Assembly: GCA_018242295.1 (NCBI GenBank)
Contig: JAFECE010000011.1
Location: 1,054,001-1,118,000, forward strand
Reading direction: 5' to 3'
DNA length: 64,000 nt
Source of the DNA: Pseudomonadota bacterium
Lineage (GTDB): Bacteria; Pseudomonadota; Alphaproteobacteria; Rhizobiales; Hyphomicrobiaceae
The position numbers and the translations under genes are program-made. How positions within the stretch are numbered: the first letter of the stretch is position 1; each line of letters opens with the position of its first letter. A model generated the notes under the pieces. That model was not told the DNA's origin, did no database searches, and saw only the letters and a list, made by a program, of their open reading frames with translations. Shown here piece by piece: positions 10,094 through 18,257 of this stretch.

Positions 10094-11041
10094 ATGACTG
10101 GTGCTGACCTTCAGATCATCAAGCCCAAGCGTGTGGAAATCGCCGGCGCGGATGCGGAGCGGTTGCCGACGCTCCACACGACAGCGAAGAAGGACGGCGA
10201 GCTCATCAAGGTCTGGCTGAAGTCACACGCCGACGGCTCGCGGCACACGTTGCGCGCCTATGAACGGATGGGCAATCGGTTCATTGCGGCGATCGAGGCA
10301 GCAGGCACCGATCTTCGACATGCAACCATCGATGACGTGCAATCCGCGCTCGAAGCCATGCGCGTTAAGGTCGATGGCACACCAGCGAGCGCCGCCACCA
10401 TCAACACGCAGGTCGCGGCCGTGAAGGCGCTTCTCGGGTTCGCACATCAGGTCGGATACACCCGCTTCAACGTTGGCCCGCTGATCAAGCTCAAGAAGGC
10501 GCCTAGGAAGCTCGCACAGCGGATCATGCCCGAGGTCGAGATCCATCTGCTGATCCGTGCCACGGCCGACTCCCGGCATCCAGAACGCGATAGGGCGCTG
10601 TTCGAGACGGGGTACTATGGCGGCCTACGAGTGTCCGAGCTGGCGGCGTTGACCTGGAATGAGGTCATTCCCCGCGAGAACGGCGAGGTCCAGCTCGCCG
10701 TCATCGGCAAAGGCGATAAGCCGCGTCACGTTCTTCTGCCAGCCGACGTCGCCGGTCGGTTGCTCACCCTACGCGCTGGGGCCAAGGCCCATGCGAACGT
10801 GTTCGGGATCAAGGAGCGGGAAATCAACTACCTGATCAAGCGGATTGCGAGGCGGGCAGGGGTCAACGAGGCAGCGTCGGCGCATTGGTTCCGGCATGCT
10901 CATGCAAGTCATGCGATCGACAATGGAGCACCAATCACGCTTGTGTCGCAAACGCTCGGCCACGCCGATCTCAAGACGACGAGCGTCTATGCCCATGCGC
11001 GGCCGAACGAGAGTTCGAGCCGGTTTCTGAAGAGACGATAG
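10094..11041 (+). CDS. Tyrosine recombinase (phage/XerC-like integrase)
   Basis: Site-specific DNA recombinase that cuts and rejoins DNA through a 3'-phosphotyrosine intermediate. With ATG 10094 it has 315 residues. An N-terminal SAM-like core-binding domain (~33-125) is followed by the catalytic domain. Catalytic residues are all visible: Arg179 in GGLRVSEL, Lys206 in IGKGDKPR, His264 and Arg267 in HWFRHAHASH, His290 in LGHADLKTT and the nucleophile Tyr299 in SVYAHA. Longer starts (GTG 10055) exist, but the ATG lies a sensible distance from the promoter at 9999-10027. It probably integrated this island or the adjoining prophage remnant. A chromosomal Xer role is unlikely given the accessory neighbours. 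Confidence 0.92.
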   Translation: MTGADLQIIKPKRVEIAGADAERLPTLHTTAKKDGELIKVWLKSHADGSRHTLRAYERMGNRFIAAIEAAGTDLRHATIDDVQSALEAMRVKVDGTPASAATINTQVAAVKALLGFAHQVGYTRFNVGPLIKLKKAPRKLAQRIMPEVEIHLLIRATADSRHPERDRALFETGYYGGLRVSELAALTWNEVIPRENGEVQLAVIGKGDKPRHVLLPADVAGRLLTLRAGAKAHANVFGIKEREINYLIKRIARRAGVNEAASAHWFRHAHASHAIDNGAPITLVSQTLGHADLKTTSVYAHARPNESSSRFLKRR

Positions 11042-11053
11042 GGAGCGCTGGGT

Positions 11054-11434
11054 ATGACACCACAGGAGCTCATCAAGAAGATCGAGAAGCTTCCCGAGCG
11101 AGCGCCGCACACGGAGGCGCTGGAGAAGCTGCTTTTGAAGAAGCCGCAATGGTACGCCAACCAAAAGCAGCATTGGCTCGGCTGGCTGAGAGAGTACAGA
11201 AATCCGGGTGCCTATGGCCGGATGCGTTTCGATCGGGATGCGGAGTTTGCCTATAACCATTGCGGCTGTCCGCCGATGGCGTTGTGGTTGGGGGAGGCCG
11301 CTGGCGTCGATGAACGACTGGTAAAACAGGCGAGAAGGGATGCGGTTCGCTCGCCTGACTCCTTCTCTTCAAAGTGCGCCAGCATTCGTCGGAATATCTC
11401 TTGGGGGATAGTCGCGGTGGCGCTTTTGACTTGA
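11054..11434 (+). CDS. Small unknown protein downstream of the integrase
   Basis: 126 residues, 12 bases after the recombinase stop on the same strand, so probably cotranscribed. The sequence is charged and helical, with a conserved-looking NHCGCPP motif at about residues 68-74 and a Trp-rich segment QWYANQKQHWLGWLREY. No family is recognised. The Cys pair could bind a metal. Island-specific accessory protein is the most that can be said. Confidence 0.6.
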   Translation: MTPQELIKKIEKLPERAPHTEALEKLLLKKPQWYANQKQHWLGWLREYRNPGAYGRMRFDRDAEFAYNHCGCPPMALWLGEAAGVDERLVKQARRDAVRSPDSFSSKCASIRRNISWGIVAVALLT

Positions 11435-11575
11435 TGATTGGTTGAGCGCTGGGATCAGTAATATTGGTCCGGCGGTCTTCAGCCGCGACTCCAAGGGTTC
11501 GTTGTCGAGCAAAGAGCAGCAAGGGTTTTGTCGCGTCACACTTCTGCTTCTGACCCAAAGCGGAATTAGGCGATT

Positions 11576-12301
11576 CTATTTCACCGCCTTTGAAAGATTG
11601 ACCCGCCGCGACAGTTCTTCCGCACTTTCCTTGCGCTCGCTGTAGCGGTCCACGAGGTACGCGGCGCGGTCCCGGGTCAGCAGCGTGAACTTCACCAGTT
11701 CCTCCATCACATCCACCACCCGGTCGTAGTAAGCGGACGGTTTCATACGGCCATCCTCGTCGAATTCATTGAAGGCCTTGGCCACCGAGGATTGGTTCGG
11801 GATGGTGATCATTCGCATCCAGCGGCCAAGGACGCGCATCTGGTTCACTGCGTTGAACGACTGCGAGCCGCCACTGACCTGCATTACCGCAAGGGTTTTC
11901 CCCTGCGTCGGGCGGATGGCGCCGGAGGAGAGGGGTATCCAGTCGATCTGCGACTTCATCACGCCGCTCATGGCGCCGTGACGCTCCGGCGAACACCACA
12001 CCTGCCCTTCGGACCACGCGGCGAGGCTCCGCAATTCCTGTACCTTCGGATGCGTGTCTGGTGCGTCGTCCGGGAGCGGAAGCCCATGCGGATCATAGAT
12101 CTTGGTATCGGCACCAAAGTGCTTCAGCAGACGTGCCGCTTCCATCGTGAGGAATCGACTGTACGAACGCGCACGCAGTGAGCCGTACAGAAGAAGGATG
12201 CGCGGTTTGTGGCTTGCCGTCGCGGCTAGCTTTTCGGCGGTCGGAATGCGCAGGTGATCCTGGACGACGTTGTGAAGGTCGTCGGAGCCGCTTTTACTCA
12301 T
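11576..12301 (-). CDS. arsH: ArsH, NADPH-dependent FMN reductase family
   Basis: 241-residue flavoprotein of the ArsH family, which reduces flavin with NADPH and oxidises trivalent organoarsenicals. The FMN-binding start [16 protein letters not shown] (about residues 35-50) and the [24 protein letters not shown] block are characteristic, and the length fits ArsH of rhizobia (~240). It is the last gene of the arsenic operon. Its ATG overlaps the stop of the upstream arsenate reductase by one base (TGATG), so it is translationally coupled. Cytoplasmic. Confidence 0.93.
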   Translation of the reverse strand: MSKSGSDDLHNVVQDHLRIPTAEKLAATASHKPRILLLYGSLRARSYSRFLTMEAARLLKHFGADTKIYDPHGLPLPDDAPDTHPKVQELRSLAAWSEGQVWCSPERHGAMSGVMKSQIDWIPLSSGAIRPTQGKTLAVMQVSGGSQSFNAVNQMRVLGRWMRMITIPNQSSVAKAFNEFDEDGRMKPSAYYDRVVDVMEELVKFTLLTRDRAAYLVDRYSERKESAEELSRRVNLSKAVK

Positions 12302-12714
12302 CAGGCTTTAGTCCTGTCCGGCACGATCTCGCCGTCTTCCTTGGTGAAGGTGCCAATGTTCGGGTTGGGAAGGATGTCGAGCACCACTTCGGAAGGCCTA
12401 CAGAGCTTCACACCAAGTGGCGTCACCACGATGGGACGGTTGATGAGGACGGGGTGCTGCATCATGAATTCGATCAGTTGGCCATCGGTCCACTTGCGAT
12501 TGCCGAGATCGAGGTCAGCGTAGGGCGTGCCCTTCTGTCGAAGCAGTTCGCGCGCGCCAATGCCCATTCGCTTTATCAAGTCTATAAGAGTATCACGCGA
12601 CGGCGGCGTCTTCAGGTACTCAATGACCTCCGGTTCCTCACCGCTTTGCCGGATCATCGCAAGTGTGTTCCGCGACGTGCCGCAGTCGGGGTTGTGGTAG
12701 ATCGTGAGCGTCAT
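12301..12714 (-). CDS. arsC: Arsenate reductase, glutaredoxin-coupled type
   Basis: Reduces arsenate to arsenite using glutathione and glutaredoxin. The N-terminal [12 protein letters not shown] motif carries the catalytic Cys (residue 11 from ATG 12714), and the family Arg residues appear in [11 protein letters not shown] and KLCRPSEVV. About 137 residues, normal for the plasmid R773-like family. GTG at 12720 is an alternative start two codons earlier that overlaps the aquaporin stop. This is the second, non-homologous arsenate reductase of the operon; the other is at 13419-13943. Confidence 0.93.
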   Translation of the reverse strand: MTLTIYHNPDCGTSRNTLAMIRQSGEEPEVIEYLKTPPSRDTLIDLIKRMGIGARELLRQKGTPYADLDLGNRKWTDGQLIEFMMQHPVLINRPIVVTPLGVKLCRPSEVVLDILPNPNIGTFTKEDGEIVPDRTKA

Positions 12715-12716
12715 GG

Positions 12717-13415
12717 TCACTCAGCCGGAACCGTGTTGGTCTGTATTCGAGACACCGGCCGGAAGATCCAGCCAGACACAAGCATGGCAAGCACCGCGCC
12801 TGCGAGCTGTGCGACAATGAAGGGTGCCACGTCGGCCAAGCGGATGCCTGCAAAGGTATCGGAAAAGGCACGGGCAATCGTGACCGCCGGATTAGCAAAC
12901 GATGTCGAAGCGGTGAACCAGTAGGCGGCGGTGATGTAAAGGCCGACGTTGACCGCCACGGCCTTACGTCTTGCCTGCAGTGTGCCAAGAATGGTCAGCA
13001 GCAAGCCGAAGGTGGCGACGCCTTCTGCGAACCATTGGCCGGTTCCGGTCCTCGCCTTAGTTGCAAGCTGCATCAGTGGGAGGTCGAACATCGCGTGCGC
13101 CGCCGCCACGCCAACGAGACCTCCGCAAATCTGCGCCGCGATGTAAAGGAGCGCGAGCCGGAAGCTGATACCGCCGCGCAAGCAAAACACGCTTGAAACC
13201 GCCGGATTGAAATGTGCGCCGGAAACTGGCCCGAAGATCGTGATCAGCACCACGAGTATAGCGCCGGTCGGGAGCGTGTTTCCGAGCAACGCTAGCGCAT
13301 CATTCCCGGCGGAGAGCTTGGCGCCCATAATGCCGGAGCCGATCACGGTGACAAGGAGCATCGCGGTCCCAAGAAACTCCGAGCCAAGACGCTGGCCAAG
13401 CGTATACGGTCCCAC
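12717..13415 (-). CDS. aqpS: Aquaglyceroporin, AqpS-like arsenite channel
   Basis: MIP-family channel of 232 residues with six predicted membrane helices and the two pore motifs HFNPAVS and FANPAVT. In Sinorhizobium meliloti an aquaglyceroporin of the ars operon lets arsenite made by ArsC leave the cell down its gradient. No ArsB or Acr3 pump is encoded nearby, so the same job is inferred here. It starts with GTG 13415, four bases after the stop of the upstream arsC, with a purine-rich ribosome site. Inner membrane. Confidence 0.88.
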   Translation of the reverse strand: MGPYTLGQRLGSEFLGTAMLLVTVIGSGIMGAKLSAGNDALALLGNTLPTGAILVVLITIFGPVSGAHFNPAVSSVFCLRGGISFRLALLYIAAQICGGLVGVAAAHAMFDLPLMQLATKARTGTGQWFAEGVATFGLLLTILGTLQARRKAVAVNVGLYITAAYWFTASTSFANPAVTIARAFSDTFAGIRLADVAPFIVAQLAGAVLAMLVSGWIFRPVSRIQTNTVPAE

Positions 13416-13418
13416 GCC

Positions 13419-13943
13419 TTAGGCCCTCTCAGGGGTGACGTCGGCTTTGGTGCGGCCGATGTCCTCAAGCTGCTTTTGCAGCGAGAGGCTATCGAGAGAT
13501 TTCAGCGGCAGACTGGTGAAGATGCCGATGCGGTTGTTGAGCATCCGGTAGGTGTCGGCGAAAGCCAATGCCTTTTGAACATCGTCGCCTTCGGCTTCAA
13601 CCGGATCGGGCACGCCCCAATGCGCGCTCATCGGCTGTCCGGGCCAAATCGGGCAGACTTCGTTGGCAGCGTTGTCGCAAACGGTGAAGACGAAATCCAT
13701 GACTGGAGCGCCGGGTACCGCGAACTCCTCCCATGACTTGGAGCGCAGCACGGCGGTGTCGTAGTTGAGTTTATTCAGCAGATTGATGGCCAGTGGATGC
13801 ACTTGCCCCTTGGGCATGCTGCCGGCACTATAGGCTTTGAACTTGCCCGCGCCGACGCGATTCATAATGGCTTCGGCCATGATCGATCGCGCGGAATTGC
13901 CGGTACAGAGAAACAGGACGTTGAACGGGCGGTCTTCACTCAT
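13419..13943 (-). CDS. arsC: Arsenate reductase, low-molecular-weight phosphatase type
   Basis: 174 residues from ATG 13943. The N-terminal FLCTGNSARS contains the CX5R loop (Cys13, Arg19) of low-molecular-weight tyrosine phosphatase-like arsenate reductases, followed by conserved PVMDFVFTVCDNAANE and the WPGQP/HWGVPDP blocks. Family members use thioredoxin or mycothiol/glutathione relays. The ATG overlaps the arsR stop (ATGA), so it is coupled to the repressor gene. A longer in-frame start at 13994 lies inside arsR and is less likely. Confidence 0.93.
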   Translation of the reverse strand: MSEDRPFNVLFLCTGNSARSIMAEAIMNRVGAGKFKAYSAGSMPKGQVHPLAINLLNKLNYDTAVLRSKSWEEFAVPGAPVMDFVFTVCDNAANEVCPIWPGQPMSAHWGVPDPVEAEGDDVQKALAFADTYRMLNNRIGIFTSLPLKSLDSLSLQKQLEDIGRTKADVTPERA

Positions 13944-14287
13944 TTCGTTTCTGCCTTGCACAGCTTGCGCGCTTTTTTGATTGTCGAACCGCAAAGCTCC
14001 GGCTGTCCCTGGCAGCAGTCTTCCGTCAGGAACGTCAGCATCCGGCGAACCCTGTCGAAATGCACCGCGTATCTGATGTAGCGGCCGACCCGCGTGGCGT
14101 GGATAAGCCCGGCGCGATCTAGCTCCTTCAAATGGAACGACGCGCCTGTCGGCGTTGCGCCAATAGCTTCCGCGATCTCACCAGCGGGTAAGCCAGAGGG
14201 CCCTTCCCTCACCAGCAAGCGAAAGATGGCTAGGCGCTGGTCGTGAGCCAGCGCGGCGAGGCAGGTGACGGCATCTTTGCTGTTCAT
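13940..14287 (-). CDS. arsR: ArsR-family arsenite-responsive repressor
   Basis: 115-residue winged-helix repressor heading the operon. The HTH is in the segment LPAGEIAEAIGATPTGASFHLKELDRAGLI (about 33-62), written here as a region spanning GEIAEAIGATPTG and SFHLKEL. The usual ELCVCDL metal site is absent; instead a vicinal Cys91-Cys92 pair with Cys99 and Cys110 lies in the C-terminal tail, a layout known from other arsenite-sensing ArsR proteins. It probably represses its own operon from the palindrome at 14294-14317 and releases it on binding As(III). Confidence 0.9.
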   Translation of the reverse strand: MNSKDAVTCLAALAHDQRLAIFRLLVREGPSGLPAGEIAEAIGATPTGASFHLKELDRAGLIHATRVGRYIRYAVHFDRVRRMLTFLTEDCCQGQPELCGSTIKKARKLCKAETK

Positions 14288-14293
14288 GAAATT

Positions 14294-14317
14294 ATACTAC
14301 AAGGATTCTTGTAATAT
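14294..14317. promoter_or_regulatory. ArsR operator palindrome
   Basis: Near-perfect inverted repeat just upstream of the arsR start: TACAAG at 14298-14303 and CTTGTA at 14308-14313 around GATT, extended by ata/tat on the outside with one mismatch per arm. The position 7-30 bases before the start codon and the symmetry fit an ArsR binding site. Inference from position, not from a consensus match. Confidence 0.65.
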
Positions 14318-14415
14318 GCAAGCGCGGAGGGAGCTTCGCGGTTTGTCGCGTGAAGTAAATTCGGCTTTTGGCCCGTAGCTGACGACCTTAAGGCCCCTAC
14401 ACGCCTGCTTGAACT

Positions 14416-16425
14416 CTAGGTGTAGCTCTGATCGACCGGCGACGGGTGCGCGACCGCGTCAAAGGTCGCTGCGCCGCCGACGAAGCGGGCACCGCGGACT
14501 TGGTGGTAGGTCACCTGCTCGGCGATCTTCCGGCCATCCATGATGACCGCCGTGTGGATCGGCTGCATGCCGCCACCGCCGGACGGCGGGACCCAGCTCT
14601 GCCTGTGCATGAGCCCCGGCCCTCCCGGCGCAACGCCCGCCGTGCCGCGCGCTCCGGTTGGTCCGCTCGTGACGCTGCCGCCGAAGATGCCTGACGCCGC
14701 GTTGGCGATGGCGTCGTGGATGGCCTGCCCAAGCGCGTTGCCCATTTTCCAGATGGCGTCGTTGGCCTTGCTCGGAATGTTCGTGATGGCCTGAGAGATC
14801 CAAGTACCCAGATCGCTGAACGCGCCCGTCACCGCACCCATGGCCTTCGGGCCGAACTTCTTGATCTCGTCCCAATGCGCCGCCGCAAGACTTGCGACGG
14901 TACTGCCGAGCGTGGTCAAGCCGACGATGAGTGCACCGCCGGGAATGAAAACTGCTGCAAGCCGCATCGCTATACCGATCGCAGCTGCCGCTCCGCCAAC
15001 GGAGAGGCCGGCGACGAGCCCAGTTCCAAGAGCCGGGTGGTGAGCGACAAGCTGAGTGAGGCCGGATAACGCTTGCACCATCATATGGAGCCCCTGGGTC
15101 GCAAGGCCCATCGCGGGTGAGCCGACTGCCGTCAGGAGAGCGTTCCACTGCGTCGTGAAGGCAGACAGGTTCGTCTGATAGTCCCTCTCAAGCATCGTCC
15201 GGGCATTGCCCTCTGCATTCCGGCGGTGCAGCCAGTGATGCCCCATGCGGCCGCCAAAGGCCCAATCGCCGCGATGGAGCCAAGCTGCATCCTTGTCGAA
15301 CTTGGCAATGTCGAGCGTCAGGTTATCGAGCGCGCCCTGAGAGACTCGATTTGAGAGGAGGCCATACAGCTCCTCAACAACGGCCTGCCGGGTCGTCCGG
15401 CCGATACCCTCTTTGATATTTCCCTTCTGAACTTCGGCCCAACCACTAGGCGTGATGAGGCCGGCCTTCATCATCGCTGGGACGAGTTCCTGCTGGGCGT
15501 AGAGGAGGGGGTTCTCTTGAAAGAGTTGGTAGTTTTTAAGCGCATGAGCGTCCCAGTGCTTCAACTTGCCTTCGGGCGTCCAGGTGTCGTTACCCCACTT
15601 TTTCTCGATTGCTGCGACATCGACGAGGCCGAGTCGGTCCCACTCAGCCCACGACGACTTCGTGATGTGGCCGCCGATCAGAGCCTGCGTTAGGCCCATG
15701 AGCGCGTTGCCGGCGCTCGACCCTCCTGTCATCTGCATCAGCGTCGGCAGGTAGTAGTTGATGAAATCGTCCGACCAAGAAAGCCCTGCGGCGCGGCCGT
15801 ATTTGAATGTCATCATGTAATCGGACGGCGTGATGGTGCCGCCGAAGGCATTGAGCGTCCGTACCATGCCGTCGATGTACTTCGAGAACCGCTCCATATC
15901 GAGAGCGTTGCCCGATAGCTCGCCGCCGACGACTGCGTCCTTGATGGCCTTGTCGACGACGCTTTCGGCCTTGTCGCCAACGACACTCTGGAGGTTCGCA
16001 ACCATCGCAGCGACCTTATCAGCCATTTCGAGCGCGTGCTCGGGCGAGCCCAGAACCGGAGCCATTTCCTGCAGCATCTTGAGCTGATGCTCGGGACCGA
16101 TGGTCTGATATTTGGCCGTTAGCTCCCAGGCTTTCGCAACGGCTTCAGCGGCCTCGGCCTGCTTCCAGCCCGAGATCGCCATCTGATTTTGGATATGCTG
16201 AAACTCGACGCCGTGCTCGACCAGGTGAGCCGCGCTTTTGATCATCTCTGTCCCGGCCCAAATTCCGGCCATGCCCGCGAGTGCGGTCCGAAACCGGCCA
16301 AGAGCCATATTGGTCTGGTTGGTGAGTGAATGGACGTGCAACAGCTGTGAGGCGAGGTTCAGAAGAACGCCGCCGGCATCGTTGTGTGCGACGAGGCGCA
16401 GGCCTACGGTATAGATACCGGACAT
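14416..16425 (-). CDS. Phage tail tape-measure-like protein
   Basis: 669 residues, far from any enzyme family. Features expected of a tape-measure protein are the long helical N-terminal half, a Gly/Ala-rich hydrophobic middle (segments LGTGLVAGLSVGGAAAAIG and VFIPGGALIVGLTTLGS around 470-510), and a Gly/Pro-rich C-terminus. It sits after the tail-chaperone genes, the standard position in siphophages and myophages. Tape-measure proteins set tail length and help DNA entry. No baseplate or tail-tip genes follow; the next gene is arsR's operator and operon, so the tail module is cut off here. I am fairly sure of the class, not of the exact subfamily. Confidence 0.72.
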   Translation of the reverse strand: MSGIYTVGLRLVAHNDAGGVLLNLASQLLHVHSLTNQTNMALGRFRTALAGMAGIWAGTEMIKSAAHLVEHGVEFQHIQNQMAISGWKQAEAAEAVAKAWELTAKYQTIGPEHQLKMLQEMAPVLGSPEHALEMADKVAAMVANLQSVVGDKAESVVDKAIKDAVVGGELSGNALDMERFSKYIDGMVRTLNAFGGTITPSDYMMTFKYGRAAGLSWSDDFINYYLPTLMQMTGGSSAGNALMGLTQALIGGHITKSSWAEWDRLGLVDVAAIEKKWGNDTWTPEGKLKHWDAHALKNYQLFQENPLLYAQQELVPAMMKAGLITPSGWAEVQKGNIKEGIGRTTRQAVVEELYGLLSNRVSQGALDNLTLDIAKFDKDAAWLHRGDWAFGGRMGHHWLHRRNAEGNARTMLERDYQTNLSAFTTQWNALLTAVGSPAMGLATQGLHMMVQALSGLTQLVAHHPALGTGLVAGLSVGGAAAAIGIAMRLAAVFIPGGALIVGLTTLGSTVASLAAAHWDEIKKFGPKAMGAVTGAFSDLGTWISQAITNIPSKANDAIWKMGNALGQAIHDAIANAASGIFGGSVTSGPTGARGTAGVAPGGPGLMHRQSWVPPSGGGGMQPIHTAVIMDGRKIAEQVTYHQVRGARFVGGAATFDAVAHPSPVDQSYT

Positions 16426-16447
16426 TGTTTGGCGTCCTTTCCAATAA

Positions 16448-16473
16448 AAAACCCGGCGCTGGGGCCGGGTTTT
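16448..16473. terminator. Hairpin between tail-chaperone extension and tape-measure gene
   Basis: Perfect 10-bp inverted repeat AAAACCCGGC/GCCGGGTTTT at 16448-16457 and 16464-16473 with a six-base loop. A/T tracts at both ends make it a possible intrinsic terminator in either direction. It lies 23 bases upstream of the tape-measure start, so it may lower expression of that gene. No other gene is seen in 16426-16701. Confidence 0.65.
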
Positions 16474-16701
16474 GCGGTGTCATGATTCCAGATGGCGTTT
16501 AGCGCAGCTATCGAACGCAACAAGAGACGCGAGAAGATCGCCGCCTTCCGACGGCTTCTTTGGTTAGTGCAGTTGGCAATTTACATGATGGTGGCGCGTT
16601 CGGCGCCATAAGCGCCCTAGCGTTCCTGTTTGGGTTCGAACTGATCGTGCTGCAGCTGCTGTAACGATCTGCTCCGCTAGCAAGTTGCGGTAGTGGTGCT
16701 G

Positions 16702-16881
16702 CTACTCCCTAGTCTTGAACTGCATCCTTTCCCAGTCCCAGTTGTTCCCCTCCCAGGTGCCAAACAGGATAACGCACGCCAGGACTTCATGCTCTTCCAT
16801 GGCCCAAGCACCCGGGCCGTCGTCTCGGATGCCGTTCTTGATCAGCCAAAGACGGTGAACAAAATCGGCATCCTCGGTTAG
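16702..16881 (-). CDS. -1 frame extension of the tail chaperone (T domain), reached by frameshift
   Basis: After the slippery heptamer at 16887-16881 the -1 frame stays open for 59 codons, to a TAG at 16704-16702. The product is acidic and Trp-rich (for example FVHRLWLIKNGIRDDGPG and GTWEGNNWDWERMQF) and reads like a real domain. It has no start codon of its own with a good ribosome site. Phage tail genes just before the tape measure commonly make a short chaperone (G) and a frameshifted longer form (GT). Position, size and frame fit that scheme exactly. The product would be the 146-residue protein plus 59 residues. Confidence 0.7.
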   Translation of the reverse strand, partial: LTEDADFVHRLWLIKNGIRDDGPGAWAMEEHEVLACVILFGTWEGNNWDWERMQFKTRE

Positions 16882-17318
16882 TTTTTTGCACGATCCTTGA
16901 TGCTCTCCGTCTGAGGGATCGCCTCGGGGCTCAAAGGCACACCGTTCTCGTCCGTCTCGATGCCATTGAGCTTAAGCTTTCCCCGAAGCGCGGCGAGGAT
17001 GCCGTCGTTCTCCACTCGGTCGATCTGGGCATCAAGCTCGCGTCTATTTTGAGGAAATCGTTGCGGCTCACCGTCGATCTCGATGACGGAACAGACCATC
17101 GTGACCTCGTTCATCACATCAGGGATCGAGGCCAAGGGTCCCATCATTCCTTTGAGGTGGATGCGCTGACGAGCCGGCATTTCGTCTCTGATGAGAAGGT
17201 AGCGCCCGCGCTTGTCGGTCATAAGAATGGTGCCAGCTGCGGGCGCTGGCACCGTAGCATCAGCGGTATTTGCCGCTTGGGACGCGGCGCTTGTGCGCCG
17301 AATTGCTTTTGGTGTCAT
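16878..17318 (-). CDS. Tail assembly chaperone-like protein (G form)
   Basis: 146 residues with a low-complexity Ala/Thr-rich start and a core MVCSVIEIDGEPQRFPQNR plus ELDAQIDRVENDGILAAL. It ends DRAKN at TAA 16880-16878, right on an A AAA AAC heptamer, and the next frame is open for 59 codons. The gene order (chaperone, extension, tape measure) matches tailed phages. The core is related to that of the next gene upstream (17487-17912), so the two are paralogs. The start ATG 17318 has the purine-rich site AAGGAGAG about ten bases upstream. The role is inferred from context and architecture. Confidence 0.7.
   Translation of the reverse strand: MTPKAIRRTSAASQAANTADATVPAPAAGTILMTDKRGRYLLIRDEMPARQRIHLKGMMGPLASIPDVMNEVTMVCSVIEIDGEPQRFPQNRRELDAQIDRVENDGILAALRGKLKLNGIETDENGVPLSPEAIPQTESIKDRAKN
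16881..16887 (-). promoter_or_regulatory. Slippery heptamer for -1 ribosomal frameshift
   Basis: On the minus strand the sequence A AAA AAC is in the correct phase: zero-frame codons GCA AAA AAC TAA become AAA AAA CTA after a one-base slip back. The zero-frame stop follows immediately. This is the canonical X XXY YYZ form. Confidence 0.68.
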
Positions 17319-17486
17319 GTTTTGTCTCTCCTTGTGGTTGGAACACTAACAGAGTTTTCATCAGAGACCGCGACTGTCGCAGTGTCTTCGTGAACGGGCG
17401 CCCAGCCGTGGGCGAGGTCATCGTCGCCTCTCACCGCGCGGTTCTTGCAGCTCTTCGCGAGCCTGACGCGTGCTGGCTGATCGGCG

Positions 17487-17912
17487 TCAATTTGACCTTG
17501 AAAGGGTTTTGCCCTTGCCCGCGCTCTCATCGGCGAGACGCAGACCAGGATTGAAATGCGGCCAGAGGCAGTTGCCGGACTGGCGGTCGCCGACGATAGC
17601 GCCGAGTTGTTGCAGGCCCTTGATCGCGGCTTCTATGCCCTGCTCTTCAACGCGATCGACGCGGCAATCCAAATCCCATCTAGTCGATGGAAATTTTTCC
17701 CGTTTGCCGTTGATCGAGATGACGGAGCAAATCGCGACATAGAGAAGCCAGAGGATTTCGTTGCTCGTAGCTTCGCCAAGGATTGATTTCAATTTATCGA
17801 TCTGGTCAGACGAGAGCTTCCTTACCGCAATTTGACGACCGAACTGGTCGGTGTTTGTTGCTGTTCGGGAGTCGAATTTGATGACAATTGCGCTCATGGG
17901 GTACCGCTCCAT
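17487..17912 (-). CDS. Paralog of the tail chaperone-like protein
   Basis: About 141 residues (ATG at 17897, MSAIVIKFDSR, is a likely true start; 17912 is GTG/alternative upstream). Its core AICSVISINGKREKFPSTRW and DLDCRVDRVEEQGIEAAIKG aligns with the core of the neighbouring 16878-17318 protein: same CSVI-x-I-G, FP-x(4)-LD and DRVE-x(2)-GI spacing. This suggests an ancient duplication of a tail-assembly gene or two related tail proteins. No clear slippery site is seen at its end. Between its stop and the next start about 170 bases remain, in which a +1-frame open stretch runs to an ATGA overlap, but I could not support it as a gene. Confidence 0.62.
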   Translation of the reverse strand: MERYPMSAIVIKFDSRTATNTDQFGRQIAVRKLSSDQIDKLKSILGEATSNEILWLLYVAICSVISINGKREKFPSTRWDLDCRVDRVEEQGIEAAIKGLQQLGAIVGDRQSGNCLWPHFNPGLRLADESAGKGKTLSRSN

Positions 17913-18075
17913 TTAGAGCCCCATGACGGTCTACGTCCGATGAGCCGAGTCGAGATTTCTATTTTGAAATGGCTAAGTGATTTGAGCTCTGTCGTGAATA
18001 TGACCGAGATCAACACTCCATCCGTGTGGCTCAGCAGCACGGCTCCGGCCTTCGACACCAAAGCCCTCAAATGAA

Positions 18076-18108
18076 AAACCCGATAGCGCGATAAGGCGCT
18101 TCGGGTTT
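18076..18108. terminator. Strong hairpin in the 17913-18257 gap
   Basis: A two-part stem: AAACCCGA (18076-18083) with TCGGGTTT (18101-18108), and inside it AGCGC (18085-18089) with GCGCT (18096-18100), loop GATAAG with flanking base. A-rich and T-rich ends suggest an intrinsic terminator usable from both strands. The rest of 17913-18257 shows no gene. Confidence 0.65.
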
Positions 18109-18257
18109 CTGGACGTTATCCTGCGAGCTTGAAAAAATAGCGCCTGATTTGGTGACCGTCGTCAATGACGAAAGCAGAAAACCTCAGTTTCTGACGTTGT
18201 TAGAGCAACTGCCGACGGGACCACAATGAGGCCTGAAGGTGCGCGGTAGATTCCGAG

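Noticed and set aside
14459-15148. A 229-codon frame on the minus strand overlapping the tape-measure gene
   Set aside because: It lies entirely inside the tape-measure gene in another frame, with Arg/Ser-rich low-complexity composition typical of GC-rich shadows.
17315-17530. A 71-codon open frame on the minus strand between the two tail-chaperone-like genes, ending with an ATGA overlap
   Set aside because: It has no good ribosome site, low-complexity basic start and no family resemblance, and overlaps the end of the preceding gene in another frame. A +1 frameshift product was considered, but no slippery site in the right phase was found.
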